64,000 nt of DNA from Trichinella spiralis (taxonomy: Eukaryota > Nematoda > Enoplea > Trichinellida > Trichinellidae): positions 9,872,105 to 9,936,104 of the forward strand of contig CM012955.1 of assembly GCA_000181795.3 (NCBI GenBank), in the 5' to 3' direction. Within the stretch, counting starts at the first letter, position 1. The number at the start of each line of letters is the position of its first letter. This document shows, piece after piece, positions 43,001 to 54,599 of this stretch. The translations under genes were made by a program, and so were the position numbers. The notes beneath the pieces were generated by a model that was not told the origin of the DNA, ran no database searches, and saw only the letters and a program-made list of their open reading frames with translations.

Positions 43001-46000
43001 AGTGAGCAGTGTTATTAATTATTAACGTGAATGTGGACTGTTGAATGAATGGAATGTTTGTGTATTAGAATGCCAGTGTTGTTTATTACTTATCTTTTTT
43101 GTAATTTATTCATAAAAGCCTTATAAATTTAAGTTTTGATTATCCAGTTGGTCCAAGCAAAACTGGTGACGAATTTATTCAATTATTTCTATGGAATTCG
43201 CAAGAATTATCAAACGAATTGGTAAAAAGCAGAATAAAAAAACATTTTTGTAAAATCATGTGCTACTTTTAGGTGTATGTTTATCAAAATAATATCTATT
43301 ATCAAGCAAATGTAACCGCTCCATCTGAACAAATCACATTCAGCGGTGTTGAAAATAAAATATCAAATGGCATTGCGGATTGGCTTTACGAAGGTTTTGT
43401 TATATATATATATATTTTTTTTTTGGTCTTTGTTTTTGGTTTTCGTATTTTCACAGAAAATTGTTCTTAAATTTGAATATTTTTAGAAGAAATTTTCGGC
43501 ACACACAAAGCAGTATGGTGGTCTCCATCGGGTAACTATCTTGCATTTGTCGTTTTCAACGATACCCAAGTGTCAAACATCACAATGAGCTATTACTCTG
43601 ATGAACCTTACCCGACGAATGTGAACATTCCTTATCCGAAAGTTGGTGCATCTTTGCCTGAAGCTAAAGTTCATGTTTGGAACAAAAAGACTAAGCAGAC
43701 CATCACATTTGCCCCTCCTGATGAAGTACAACGTTTGAAGTAGTGTTAATTTGCATTTGCATGCTCGCTGTGCGCATTTGCGCATATATTTTTTTTTCTA
43801 TCCTCTTCAGGGAAAATTACGTTTATCATGTTTCGTGGCTTAAAGGCGGTTTTTCTGAATTTTCCAATGAAGATACGCTATTAGTTGTGTGGTCAAACCG
43901 TGTTCAAAATTCAGTTTTCATTTCGCTTTGCAAACTTTCCAGTGAACAGTGCATTCTGGTAATGGAAAGCTTGCATTTTGAATTCACATTTTCATTCCCT
44001 GTTATTTGCAGAATTATAATCAAAATTTTACAAACTTTTGGGCAGAGCCGTTGAATTTTGCTGTCCGTTTTGCCGACGAGCAGAATTATTTTGTCATTTT
44101 GCCCAAATCGGTTGAAGACGAATCAGAAAAGCAGCACTATTGGTATTCGCACATTGCCAAGATCAACGTTCCTGTATTCGTTTTTATGCTGATTAATTAT
44201 ATTCTGCTTTTGCACGCTTCTTCTGTTCTAGCAAAGCGGTCAAAATGGCAAAGCGGTTTTCCTGACCGACGGACCCTGGGAAGTGATCGAGATCGTCGGC
44301 TATTCTGAAAAAGACAAAGAATTGTAATGAGCAACTTTATTCTCGCATTCATTTTTTATTCATACGAATCCAATTTTATGATGGCAGATTTTTCTTGGCT
44401 GCTTTGCCTTTACCCCGTCAGAGACATCTATACAGGTAGCGAGCAGTTTTTCAGTTGCTTTTTTTAAAAATTTATTTCAATTTTCATTAAATGACCACCT
44501 CTTCAATATGTACTCTTATTGTATAACAAATCATTTATTTATCAACCGTATTTTGCTGTTATTTTAATTTTTTTCCTACAATTATGATGAAATTAATTGT
44601 GTTGAATTTACATTTTAGTGTAAGCATTTTTGAGACGACAACATCTCCAAAATGTTGGACGTGTAACATGACCAAAGATGGTTGTTCCTACGTGGATGTT
44701 CATTTTGCACCAAAAGGAGATCATTATATTCTTTATTGTCAAGGTCCTGAAACTCCAACAGTTCATTTAAAATCACTGCATTCTGCTGAATTTTGTAAGT
44801 AAAATCAAATATGATAATAATCGTTTTGTTTTCTTTATTTTTTTAAAAAAATTTTCTGTTTTTTTAGCTTATGAAATTGAAAACAATACAGCGTTGAGGC
44901 AATTTTACTCCACAAAATTGTTTCCTGTCGTGTCGTACAAAGAAATACAGTTGCCCAATCAGCAAAGTATATCATTTTCATATTTTTTGGATATACGTAT
45001 TTTTTTTATTTTTTTTTCTTTTAGAAGCACTGTTGAAAATTCTCTACCCACCAGGATTTGAGGAGAATGCGAATAAGGAATTTTATCCTGCAGTTTTGCG
45101 AGTGTATATATACATATTTTTTTTCTTGTTTTCCTTTGCAGCTTCAGTTGAAGATTTTTGAAAATACTTTTTGAAGATACGCCGGTCCGAATTCTCAGCA
45201 AGTTGTTGAAAAGTGGAGCGTGTCGTTTGATACGTATTTGGCCAGTGCGCAGAAATATATTGTTCTGTACATCGATGCCCGCGGTTCTGCTTACCGAGGC
45301 TCCAAATATACGGCTCCCCTTTACAAAAATATAGGCCAACTGGAAATTGAAGATCAAATTGACGCATTCAAGTAATCATTAGCAGTGCAATTTTTTATTC
45401 ATCTTTTTTTTTGCTTCCTTTACATAAAATACTTTCTTATATATTTCAATTTTTAGAGCTTTTTGCTCTCAATATGGTCAAGTTGATTTACAACGAACTG
45501 CTGTTTGGGGTTGGGTATGTGTGTTTACATGTCTATTTGAAACATTTGCAATAAGCATATGAGAATCGCTTAAAGCACACACAATTCACAGTTTTGAGGT
45601 AATTTTTTGTTTCTAGTCATACGGTGGATTTGCCGCTGCTCGAATTGTACAAATGGATGAATTTCAAATATTTAAGTGCGCCTCTTCAGTTGCTCCTGTA
45701 ACTGATTTTAGATTTTATGGTAAAGTTTCAAAATTTTTTGAATTATCGTAAAATGCCAACTTTATTACATTTGCTTTTCAGATGCCGCTTATACTGAAAG
45801 ATATCTTGGTTTGTACGAAGATAATGTTGTCAGCTATGAGAAGACAAATCTGATGAAAAATGTGACGGCTTTTAAATTGGGAAAATATCTTTTAATTCAT
45901 GGCAGTTTTGATGGTGAGTTTCACAATTAGTTAGATAAATTATCAGATTTTATTTCGATGATTTTTTGTTTCAGATAATGTTCATTATCAAAATACAGCC

Positions 46001-46196
46001 GCATTTATTAGTGCACTGACTGCGAACAATGTAAACTTTCAACTAATGGTATGTGAAATTGTTTGTTGGCTTATCGAAAGCATTTAATGTCTGCTTGTTG
46101 GTTTAGGTTTATACAAATGAAAACCATTCAATTGGAAATCGCCGAATGCACTTGAACACTTTGTTGGACCGTTTCTTCAAAAGTTGCTTTGCGTAA
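27966..46196 (+). CDS. dipeptidyl peptidase IV-family type II membrane protease (S9B, DPP4/6/10-like)
   Basis: Predicted surface serine exopeptidase that removes N-terminal X-Pro/X-Ala dipeptides. Exons with first exon A: 27966-28067, 41380-41494, 41748-41846, 41911-42011, 42088-42162, 42706-42770, 43134-43221, 43273-43393, 43487-43739, 43811-43958, 44012-44167, 44232-44323, 44388-44435, 44619-44794, 44868-44966, 45025-45103, 45177-45371, 45457-45514, 45617-45719, 45782-45913, 45975-46048, 46107-46196; 822 residues (805 with exon B). The membrane segment (about 48-70) is preceded by GDAPQRNWWG, as in DPP6/DPP10. The propeller has IYRHS, DWLYEEEIF (Glu motif about 255-257) and the Cys pair CWTCNMTKDGC. 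The hydrolase domain has VYAGP (Tyr607), GWSYGG (Ser691), SFDDNVH (Asp768) and NENHSIG (His800): the full DPP4 triad, which DPP6/10 lack. The Ser motif is split by an intron (GW/SYGG), as in mammalian DPP4. An AATAAA lies at 46621. Least certain: the exon 43134-43221 border. Confidence 0.94.
30605..30647. repeat. (TAAA)n simple repeat
   Basis: About ten TAAA/CAAA units inside the DPP first intron. Confidence 0.9.
32091..32114. repeat. (GA)n simple repeat
   Basis: About eleven GA units in the DPP first intron. Confidence 0.9.
33497..33523. repeat. (GATT)n simple repeat
   Basis: Six to seven GATT units in the DPP first intron. Confidence 0.9.
37921..37971 (+). other. DPP gene, alternative first coding exon B
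   Basis: ATG followed by 17 codons (MSEEDDFSAEVEYVSDK) ending in phase 0 at a GTTTGC donor, in frame with the common exon at 41380. A TAA stop lies in frame 12 bases upstream (37909-37911) with no acceptor between, so this can only be a first coding exon, not an internal one after exon A. The acidic tail differs fully from exon A. It implies a second promoter. Confidence 0.7.
40011..40030. repeat. (CGAT)n simple repeat
   Basis: Five CGAT units, self-complementary, in the DPP first intron. CpG-bearing units are rare in this AT-rich DNA. Confidence 0.9.
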
Positions 46197-48199
46197 GAGG
46201 TTGAAGATTTTAAAGCATGGGATAAAATGTTTAAAATTATTTAACTATAATTTAAACATTAACTTTTGCCCTGTTAAGTTTTGCTCTGTAAAACTGTATA
46301 CTATGACGATGTTATTCAAAATTGCACTCGTACATTTCTTTTTTGAAACGCCGTTTTTTATACGGGTTGGATTTCTCTGTGGCTAGTACTTTTTTGCATA
46401 TACCTGAATGCGCATTTTACTTTTAGCACTATACAAACAAACATTTATTGAAAGTTATTTTTCACTTGTTTAACATTATGCCATTTTAGCTGTATTATAT
46501 ATATATATATATATATACAATTAATTATTCGACTTTTTTGTCTGTAGATTTCCATTTGATATGTCGTAAATTTTTACCCGTTGATTTGGTAGAAATGCTA
46601 TTGAACAGACTGGTTTCTATAATAAAAGAAATCTCACTTAGTTTGAACTGCGCCAACTGTTTACAGTATGTAAGTACAACTTGAATATCATTAATTTACA
46701 TGACGTATTTGGTTTTTTCTTTTTCAACGTTGAAAAGATTTTTCATCGGGTTTTTCTATATTTTGAAAATTACTCATTTGAAAAGGTTTTTCTAATTTTG
46801 CACGAATTTTGAAATTGCTAACGTGAACGAAAAATAATGATGCAATTATGAGTCTTTTTTCAGAAGCTTTTCCACGTATAAAATATAACCAGAATTTAAT
46901 GTTAACATTCTTCTTTTTAATGACAAAACATTTTTTCCTGTACATTGACATTGTAGTATAGTTGTTTCGGAAATGAAAGCTTTCATATCTTCATTACACT
47001 TTTGGCATGAGGTGAGCTGTTCAAAAAGAGTAGTAACAACAGTTGCATTCCATTTGCATTGCAAAGTGGCACTCTTTTGAAATGTTTCTAGAATTTCAAT
47101 GCTTTTGTTTTTGTCGAAAAATTTTTCCATTAGCAATTCTATTTCAAAATTGAAATGGTTTGGTTATTTCCATCAACAGCTGCCATAATACTGTGAAAGT
47201 TAGGTGGTTAGTAGAAAACGAAATTGAATTCAAAACTGCAGTGGTGTTGTACTTGATGTTCATTCATCTGATGCACTGAAACATAGTAGGGTGGAATTCT
47301 GAATTCATCGCAGGTCAAATATAATGATAATCTAGTGTTTGTAAATTGTTTTCATAAAAAGTATTTTTAAATAATTAAGTTTAATGTGAAAAAATTTGTT
47401 TAATTCCACTGGTTCTTTTTTACTTCATTTCATCGCGACTAAGCAAACAACTTGTTCTGATGATAGATAATGTACTTGCTGTTGTTGCTTTTGATGTTAT
47501 ATAAAATAATTTCATGTTTGACACTCAGAAATAAGTTTGAACATGGATGTCCAGAAGTGTTTCTTTAGTGTTTCTCTATCCATTTATCACCAATCAATTT
47601 ACGAGTGGTGTCGCAAAAGTTGACAGTTTTCTAACGTATTGCGGCTTTATCAAAAGTTTGCGCAACTTGCCTGCCTGCTTTTATTAGAAATTTAGCAAGA
47701 CTTTTACTGCTGCAAACAGTGGTAAACAAACAAGCGGTCTCTTTGGAAGCGTTTCGGTCTATTTGTAAAAATATGTTGTGTCACTGGTGAGACTGTATTA
47801 TTAAATAAACAAAACAAAGGACAAATGAGCGGAGCTATTTATTAGAAATTTGAGATAAATGTGTGCTGCACCGGGTTAGTTAGTCTATATATTATACTGC
47901 TGGGTTCCGTCTAGCGGCTATATTATTATACCGAGGAAAAAAGCTTTTTTATATATTTCGAGAAAACGTTTTGAAAAAATTTGCAAACCATTCTTCATTC
48001 ATTCATCGTGTCAAGTGGAAGATCCTCTATTTATAATTTCGCTTACTACTACACTTTGGAAAAAAAACAGTAGAAAAAAGCGTTGACCACCGTTTGGAAA
48101 GTGGAATAATTTTCATTAAGCGCAAAAGTGTACATACAGATAGATGATACTGAGAAATGGTAATTTTGAACCGAAACACCGGATAGATATTCTAATTTA
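46197..48199. other. region between convergent DPP and p75-like genes
   Basis: Contains the DPP 3' region (AATAAA at 46621), a (TA)n run at 46495-46517 and a possible small minus-strand gene at 46724-47130. A minus-strand AATAAA at 47838-47843 may end the p75-like transcript. Nothing else is recognised. Confidence 0.5.
46724..47130 (-). CDS. possible small two-exon gene, unrecognised
   Basis: A 60-codon piece from ATG at 47130 (MEKFFDKNKSIEILETFQKS..., containing CQKCNEDMKAFI) has the balanced charged composition of real protein, unlike nearby chance frames. It can be spliced with an 83-base intron (donor at 46949, GTCAAT; acceptor before 46866) to a 48-codon piece ending at 46724 (LEKPFQMSNFQNIEKPDEKS), giving 107 residues. 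Unspliced, the frame stays open to 46846 (96 residues). The acceptor (GAAAAG) is poor and I recognise no family. It lies between two convergent genes. It may be chance. Confidence 0.25.
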
Positions 48200-51100
48200 T
48201 CAGACCACATCGACGATGTATCTTTCAATGCTCTTGGTGAGCAGCGTGGCCGATTCGACGTGTTTCGCCGCTTTCAAGGCACAAATCAAAGACTGTACTC
48301 GAATTGAACTGTCTTTGCGCATCCAGTTGAAAAGCTCTTCAACCGGACTGTAGCCGTTGGTGAAGGCCAACTGCCGAAGACGATCAATCTCATCGTTACT
48401 GTAGCCTAGAAGAACGGTCATAAATTTTCATATAAATGCAATATATATATATGTATATATATTAACTTCAATTTACAAGGAAAAACTCCTTTCACAAAAG
48501 TGAAACTTCAAGTCAAGCAATAATAATAAATAACCCCAAGGTTAACCTATCAACCACAAGAAACAGGAATGAAAATTAACTCTTCCCATCAGTTGGTTTT
48601 AAGGATTTAGCAAATTTGCTTTTTTACAACAAGTACGTTATGATCTTAAAAAAATAATGCTTTTTGAATGTACTGGGAATTTTTTAAAATATATGTATAT
48701 ATATATATACCAAGAGTAGCAGCTATAGTCGTCCATCCTTGCTTGCTTGCTTCTGTTTCACAAGCTAATTTCTGCAACTGATCAAGCAACCAACCAGGCA
48801 ACTGGGAAACTGGTGTGTCGTATGTGACTAAAGAAAATGTTCAGTCTGTTGAAAAAAGCCTGAAAACGAGTCGAAATGGGGCTCACTTACTTATTAAAGG
48901 CACCACTTCTTTATGATTCGCAATGTTGTATTGAATAATTTCATTGGCAATGATCCCAGATGGACAACTTTTACCATTGCTGGGATATTTAACAGAGGAC
49001 AAATCTTCCATTTTTGGTGTATAATGGTACAACTTGTTTGGCCAAGATTTGATTCGAAAATGTTTGATCACCACGTAAGTGATCAGGAAACCCAAAAACA
49101 GTCCGAACAGTACACAATAAATCAGGATCAAATTTTGATCAGAGTCCTCAGATGCAAACTCAGCTTCGACAAATGACGAGTTGTCTAAAAAGATAGAAAA
49201 TTAAATACGAAATTCATTTATTTATTCATTGGACTCTATCTTTTTTTTTATTCGTTTTTTTACCTGAGCACCGGGTATCCTGAACAGCTGAACAAGGTTC
49301 TTCGAGTATTGCAGTTTTACGACACACCGAACAAGGCAAACAAGCAAAGGCCAAATTTGAGGTAGACATGAACGTATTTACTGGACACGGCCTGCACAGG
49401 GTATCCCCGTTGGACGTGCACGGCTTGGCCACCATCTCGCCGGGACGACATCGGCTGCACGGCAAGCACATATTCATGTCCGGCTGATAATAATACCCTT
49501 CGATACACTCGCATTTTGTATTGTGCGTAGCGTTGCATCGGTGCAACGGATAAGAGTTGCTTGGACAGTGTGAACACGGCCTACAGACATCCTCGTGACT
49601 GGAAACAGGCGAATACATCACTCCATCCAAACAGGGCGAACAAACGGTGCCGTTGTGCTCTGTGCATGGCAAAGCGACGCCAAAACCTGGTTCACATCGT
49701 TTGCAACAGCTGCCGGTACTTGCATCATACGTGAAATTCTCGGCGCACTGTTGTTTGACAAGCATTGCTGCTGTAGCCGCTTCTTCAAAAGGATGTGCCT
49801 GAATTATGAAAATTGATTTTTTCACAAGTGGATTTTTACAATCAATCAATCAATGCAATGCAATGCAATGCATAATTCAACTTCTCTCTCCCATTGCAAA
49901 AGTGATTTTCTTCTCACTATTCTCACTTTCCAGTAATTACGTACATAATTGCACAACGAAAACTACTACTACTACTACTGGAGTAGTAGTCTTAATTAAA
50001 TTGAAGCAAATCAAATCAGTATAAATTCTAAAGATGATTAATATAAATAGTGATGGATGATTTGAAGGGGCTTTGGATAAATTTTGAAAAAAATAGAAGT
50101 TTTCTCAATGAAAATTACTCAAATGTAATAATAATAATAGCAATCAGTTCAGTTTTGAGAGACTTGTTTCGATTATATCAATAATTGTCAACTGCCGACA
50201 CCGGTCCTTTGCGGGGATAAATATTTAATTCTTTCTCAACTATCGATAAAAATCCTTTACGAGTCGCTAAAAATTGACAGCACATATAAAATATGGACAA
50301 AATATTCCACTTTTTCTGACCCGGTACTATGCAAAATCAAAGCAATAAAAAGCATACAATTCATCCATGTTCTACTTTTGAAACACAAATGTTCTGTAAA
50401 CCGGTAATAATAAACAAATGATTTTTAATTTTTCCAATTAATCCTCGACCATAAACTGCATTGCAAATTCTCTGCAGTGCAGGAAATAATGTTTTTTTAG
50501 CAAGCTAATTTTTCCTTTTCAATTTGTATTATTATTATTAATACACTTTTGAGAAGAGGCTGAGATTTTTTTTATTATTTTAAACTGCTCAACAAAAAGC
50601 AAGCAACACTTATTATTATCATCAGGCAAGTAAGTGCCAGCCAGCGTCGTCTGCTACCTCAGCACTTGCCATATTGGGTCGATTTATTTATGCTGGGCAT
50701 TAAGGCAAAAATGAATAGCTATCAGTTGGCAGCCGAATGCGACGACATACAATTACAGCAGCCAGCTTTGGCAATTCTTTTGATCTAGCCGACTAGCAGC
50801 TGCCACACAGCCTGGCGGAAATGACGACAATTGTTCAAATGGATTAGTATTTTTATTTCTACCAGGCTGGAGGAAAATTACACTTCATCTTTAAAAATAA
50901 TAATGATGAAGATAATAAAAAAATAGAAGAAAAAGAAAGATGCAGGAGAGGAAGAGGAAAATTTCAAGGCAGCTAGTCTTGTGCGTGTTCGCTGAGAACT
51001 TTTTTTTTGCATGTTTTTCCAATTTGCATTTTTATCTCTCTCAAAGCAGCACATACATGTAATTAATAATGATAATAATAATAATGTCGGCAAAAGGATT

Positions 51101-52504
51101 TGGGTAAAGTTTAGCTCATCATCTTTTACAGTACCAAGCAGGGTAGTAGTGGTAGTGGTAGTGGTGGTATAGTTTTAATGTTCAAAGAGAAGCCGCTTCT
51201 GCATCGATCAGACAAGGTCAACAAGTGTCCAGGTCGCTTTCGGCTATCACAGCTGGTGTCTTTATAGTATTCTATTTTTTTCCCCTCTTTTACATTGCAA
51301 ACTAACCCGGACCGGTGCAATGCGATGGCAATTACATCGTAAATCAGTCGGCAGCGATTGATAATATACAGTATTGCCTGCCCTGTCATTGCCATCATTG
51401 ACCATCTCATACGAACAGCACGGCACAATTTATATAGGTTTTTTTATATTCAAAAAAGCAAACACTGAATATTATTTTGTAGTAGGAAATTAGCACGATT
51501 ATTTTTTGAAAGATTTTTAAAAAATTATTATTATTATTCATTTTGCATTGTATATGGAAGTTTTGTAAAATTTTATTATTATTTTGGAAACAGAAAAGCT
51601 TCTCATCACTTTTGGCCAAGCACCAGGTTGGATGATGAATGAATAAATGGGACGGATGATCAAGATTTTAACGATGCTCTTGAACAGATCATAAGAGAAA
51701 CAAACAACGCAACTGTTCAAAATTTGAGAGAGATAAGATAAGATAAGATATTTTTCTTCAAATCATCCTTCATCATAAAATAAATCTACAAGGAAGTTTT
51801 GAAGCACTGGCATGTGGGAAAAGCTGACCTTGCTGTGTATATTTTATTACATTTGCACCAACCTATTTTCACCAAATAACCTACACATTGCAAAAATAGC
51901 CCATTTATCAGTAAAGCAAAATAAATAGATAAAAAACAACAAATAGTTGTGAAAGCAACTTTTTTTTACAAAAACCTTCCCGCTAAGAAGAGAAATATAC
52001 ACGTTTAACCAACAGAGAGACAGGCAGGCAGATGGATAACTTCATTTTCATTAGTCAAAATTGCATACCTGTATGAATTGTTGAGTATTTTTGAAAAGTA
52101 AATTTTACGTAAATAATATCTATATACTCGATCACAATCGAAAAGGAGCAATTTAATTTTTGAAACAAATTGAAATTCATTTCAGCATTGCAAAGTAAGC
52201 AGCACAGCAGTAGAAACGTGGCATCAAAAAGATGTTTTTGTTGCGATATTTACTTACTCATTTACATATATTGAAAAGAAAGCTGTTGTAGCAAAAGTAT
52301 AAAAGCTTTGCAGTGGAAAGTTTTAAATTTTCAATATTTGTTGCATTGCATAATGTTGCCAAACAGCATTGCTTTTACAACAATAACTGCTTGAATGCTC
52401 GCTACAATTGAAGTGTCTGTTGTCAAGGTAGATTTCAGAGCTTAATAATTTTTTGCTATTCTTCTTCTTCTTTGTTGCAAACCTCTTGCATGTAACTGTA
52501 TTTA

Positions 52505-52535
<31 letters not shown>

Positions 52536-54491
52536 AGATATATATGGTCGTTTGTCAAATTAAGTAAAATTATCCATCACCAACAAATGAGCAGTTTATC
52601 ATAGATACTTCTGAGAAATTTTCATCTGTTCAAAATAATGTACTTGTGGTGACAATTGTTTCACATTTTCAAAGTCATCCCTGCCAACTTTGGGCCATCA
52701 TCATCTATTTTAATAATTTGTAAATTTCGCAGCTGCTAAAAGTCAAAACTTTTGTCCAATTATCGTTATTGATAACGAAGCTTGAAAATTGTGGCTCTTT
52801 CAAAATAGCTAGCTAGCTATTTTGAAAGAGAAATGCAACAGCAAAATTGTTGTTCCTTTTGTCATGTCAAATCAAACTCAAGCTACCAAATAATAACTTT
52901 GAATCAAAGCATACTATGATATGGAAATTCAAAATTTCCAAAGTATTTACTCTTTTTTGTTTATAAGTTTACAATATTTTTCAAAATATAAAAACACACG
53001 GTTTTGTCTGACCATTGGTTAAAGACAACACGAATGACCTAGATCAGATTGCTTAGATTAGAAGAAGCCATAAAGCAATTGAATCTCCCATTTGATACTG
53101 AGATCATTCTTCACTCATTGCTTAATATCTGCAGTGAAATAGATTTAAATATTACACAAAAAGCAATTGTCGTCTGTTTTGTTCTTCCTCTTGTTTTTCC
53201 TTGTAATGAATGACTCATTAGTTGACTGTTAATTATAGTGGAACAACAAAAAAGCCTAAAACTAAACATCAGTTTGGCAGTGCCAGTCAGAAAGAAAAAA
53301 CATTCCATGCTTAAACACATGAAGAAGAAGAAGCATAGAGCGGAGCTCTTTCTTCTCTCTCTCTCTCTCTCTCTCTCTCCACTGCCAGGTTTTATACACA
53401 TCTGATAACATGGATTTAAGGTTTTTTCCTTCTAAACTATCGTGTTCTTATTCTATTTTTTTTAACATTAAAAGTTTTAATGTTTCTATAATAATAAAAA
53501 AGTGGATAATGAAAAAGTATTTCTTTTATAAAAAGAAGAGAGAAAAAACGAACAATTTATTCTTCCATGACAAAACCTCAGAATCAATAGTTTTTTGCTA
53601 ATATTACTTGAAGTTGCTGAAGAAAAAATTTATATGATAAAATTTTACGTTTGCATTTTGTTTGATGAAAAAAAAATCAAATGTCCTGTGCAGAACGAGA
53701 CAGTTTAGTTTGGTAATTTCAATATTGGACGATAAGGCTAGGCTAGAAGTGAAGAATTAAATTTACACGGCTATTGCAACAGCAGTAGCAGTTAGTTATA
53801 GCAGCAGCAGCGGCAGCAGCAGCAGCAGCAATTGAAAATGAAAAATAGCATTTTTCAATAAGGACGCTTAAATTCCTGTCTTTGAATTCGATTTTCCGTT
53901 TACATGGTGAAGAAGAAGAAGTAACAACAAAATGCAAAAGTTCCAACTTGACGACCAGCAACAATTGATTTTATTCATTTTCACTTATTTCATTATACAA
54001 TAGTTTATTAATTATTCAAAAATAATTTATTGTAGCAGAATTATGGAAATGGGAATTTTGAAAACCTTGCAACAGCAACAGCAGCAGCAGCAATGTTGCG
54101 CTTTCATTTATCATAACATCACAAATGATAAAATGCTAGTTGGTTAGTATATTTCAATTCTTGTTTGCTTACTTGGATAAAATTTCTGTATTTCAACTGT
54201 GTTATTGTAAAGAAAAATGACATAAGCAAGTTTAAATTTTCAATTATTTCCAACTGAGCTAATTGACAAAATTGTCGATTGCAAGAACCGACTATATTCG
54301 TCGAGTATCATTAAAGCGGATTAAATAGAGGATATTTCTTTAAAAAGTGTTGTTGAAGAAGAAATTTGCATTCTTTTTTCTTTAATATATATATGTGTGT
54401 GTGTGTGTTATTATTTAAATATACTTACTTGCAATTGTTGAAACAGACTGACAAGAGTCAAGATCACTGTGTACCGGGTGAAGAGAGGCAT
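48200..54491 (-). CDS. NGFR: p75 neurotrophin receptor-like TNFR superfamily protein with death domain
   Basis: Type I membrane receptor; p75NTR binds neurotrophins and signals survival or death (family knowledge; the ligand here is unknown). Exons in order: 54491-54429, 49798-49264, 49184-48891, 48827-48711, 48405-48200; 404 residues (human 427). Exon 1 encodes a signal peptide (MPLFTRYTVILTLVSLF...) joined in phase 0 across a 4.6 kb intron. The ectodomain (22-200) has four TNFR Cys-rich repeats, for example TGSCCKRCEPGFGV, VCRPCSHCPSNSYPLHRC and MNMCLPCSRCRPGEM. The stalk and membrane helix (about 218-240, NLILIYCVLFGLFLGF) mirror the p75 NLIPVYCSIL segment. The intracellular end (about 306-395) is a death domain with GWTTIAATLGYSNDEIDRL, ELFNWMRKD and ALKAAKHVESATLL. 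It is convergent with DPP. Exon 1 is the least certain part, though phase, ATG and donor all fit. Confidence 0.87.
49839..49873. repeat. (CAAT)n then (CAATG)n simple repeat
   Basis: Several CAAT units pass directly into four CAATG units, just upstream (on the minus strand) of the p75-like receptor exon that starts at 49798. Confidence 0.9.
52503..52545. repeat. (TA)n and (TATAGA)n simple repeat
   Basis: A TA run followed by four TATAGA units in the first intron of the p75-like gene. Confidence 0.9.
52795..52830. repeat. perfect 36-base palindrome
   Basis: The 18-base half CTCTTTCAAAATAGCTAG is followed at once by its exact reverse complement, without loop or mismatch. The flanks (GTGG and AAAT) do not continue the symmetry. 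The centre is a TAGC/CTAG repeat. It could form a cruciform or hairpin, or bind a dimeric protein. Confidence 0.95.
53352..53380. repeat. (CT)n simple repeat
   Basis: About thirteen CT units in the first intron of the p75-like gene. Confidence 0.9.
53800..53830. repeat. (CAG)n simple repeat
   Basis: About ten CAG units with one CGG interruption, in an intron and not in a supported reading frame. A second CAG/CAA run lies at 54068-54092. Confidence 0.9.
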
Positions 54492-54599
54492 ACTTGTACG
54501 TAGGAATTGGAATATTTGTAGAGTCTGATTGGTTTTTGCTTTTTCACTTCTCCTTTTGGTTGGTTGGTTGGGTTGTGGAGTATGGGGAATGGAAAGTTA

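Larger units (their letters stand above)
49799..54428. other. 4.6 kb first intron of the p75-like gene
   Basis: No other exon found. GC-richer islands at about 50620-50830 and 51120-51420 stand out from the AT-rich background and could be regulatory. The intron also holds simple repeats (49839-49873, 49962-49990, 51729-51750, 52503-52545, 53352-53380, 53800-53830, 54068-54092, 54384-54408) and a perfect 36-base palindrome at 52795-52830. Confidence 0.6.

Noticed and set aside
51729-51750. Cluster of AGATAAG motifs like GATA-factor sites
   Set aside because: It is a five-base simple repeat (AGATA)n, so motif clustering has no weight by itself.
53800-54092. CAG runs that could encode polyglutamine or polyalanine
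   Set aside because: They lie in an intron of the p75-like gene with no supported exon; they are simple repeats.
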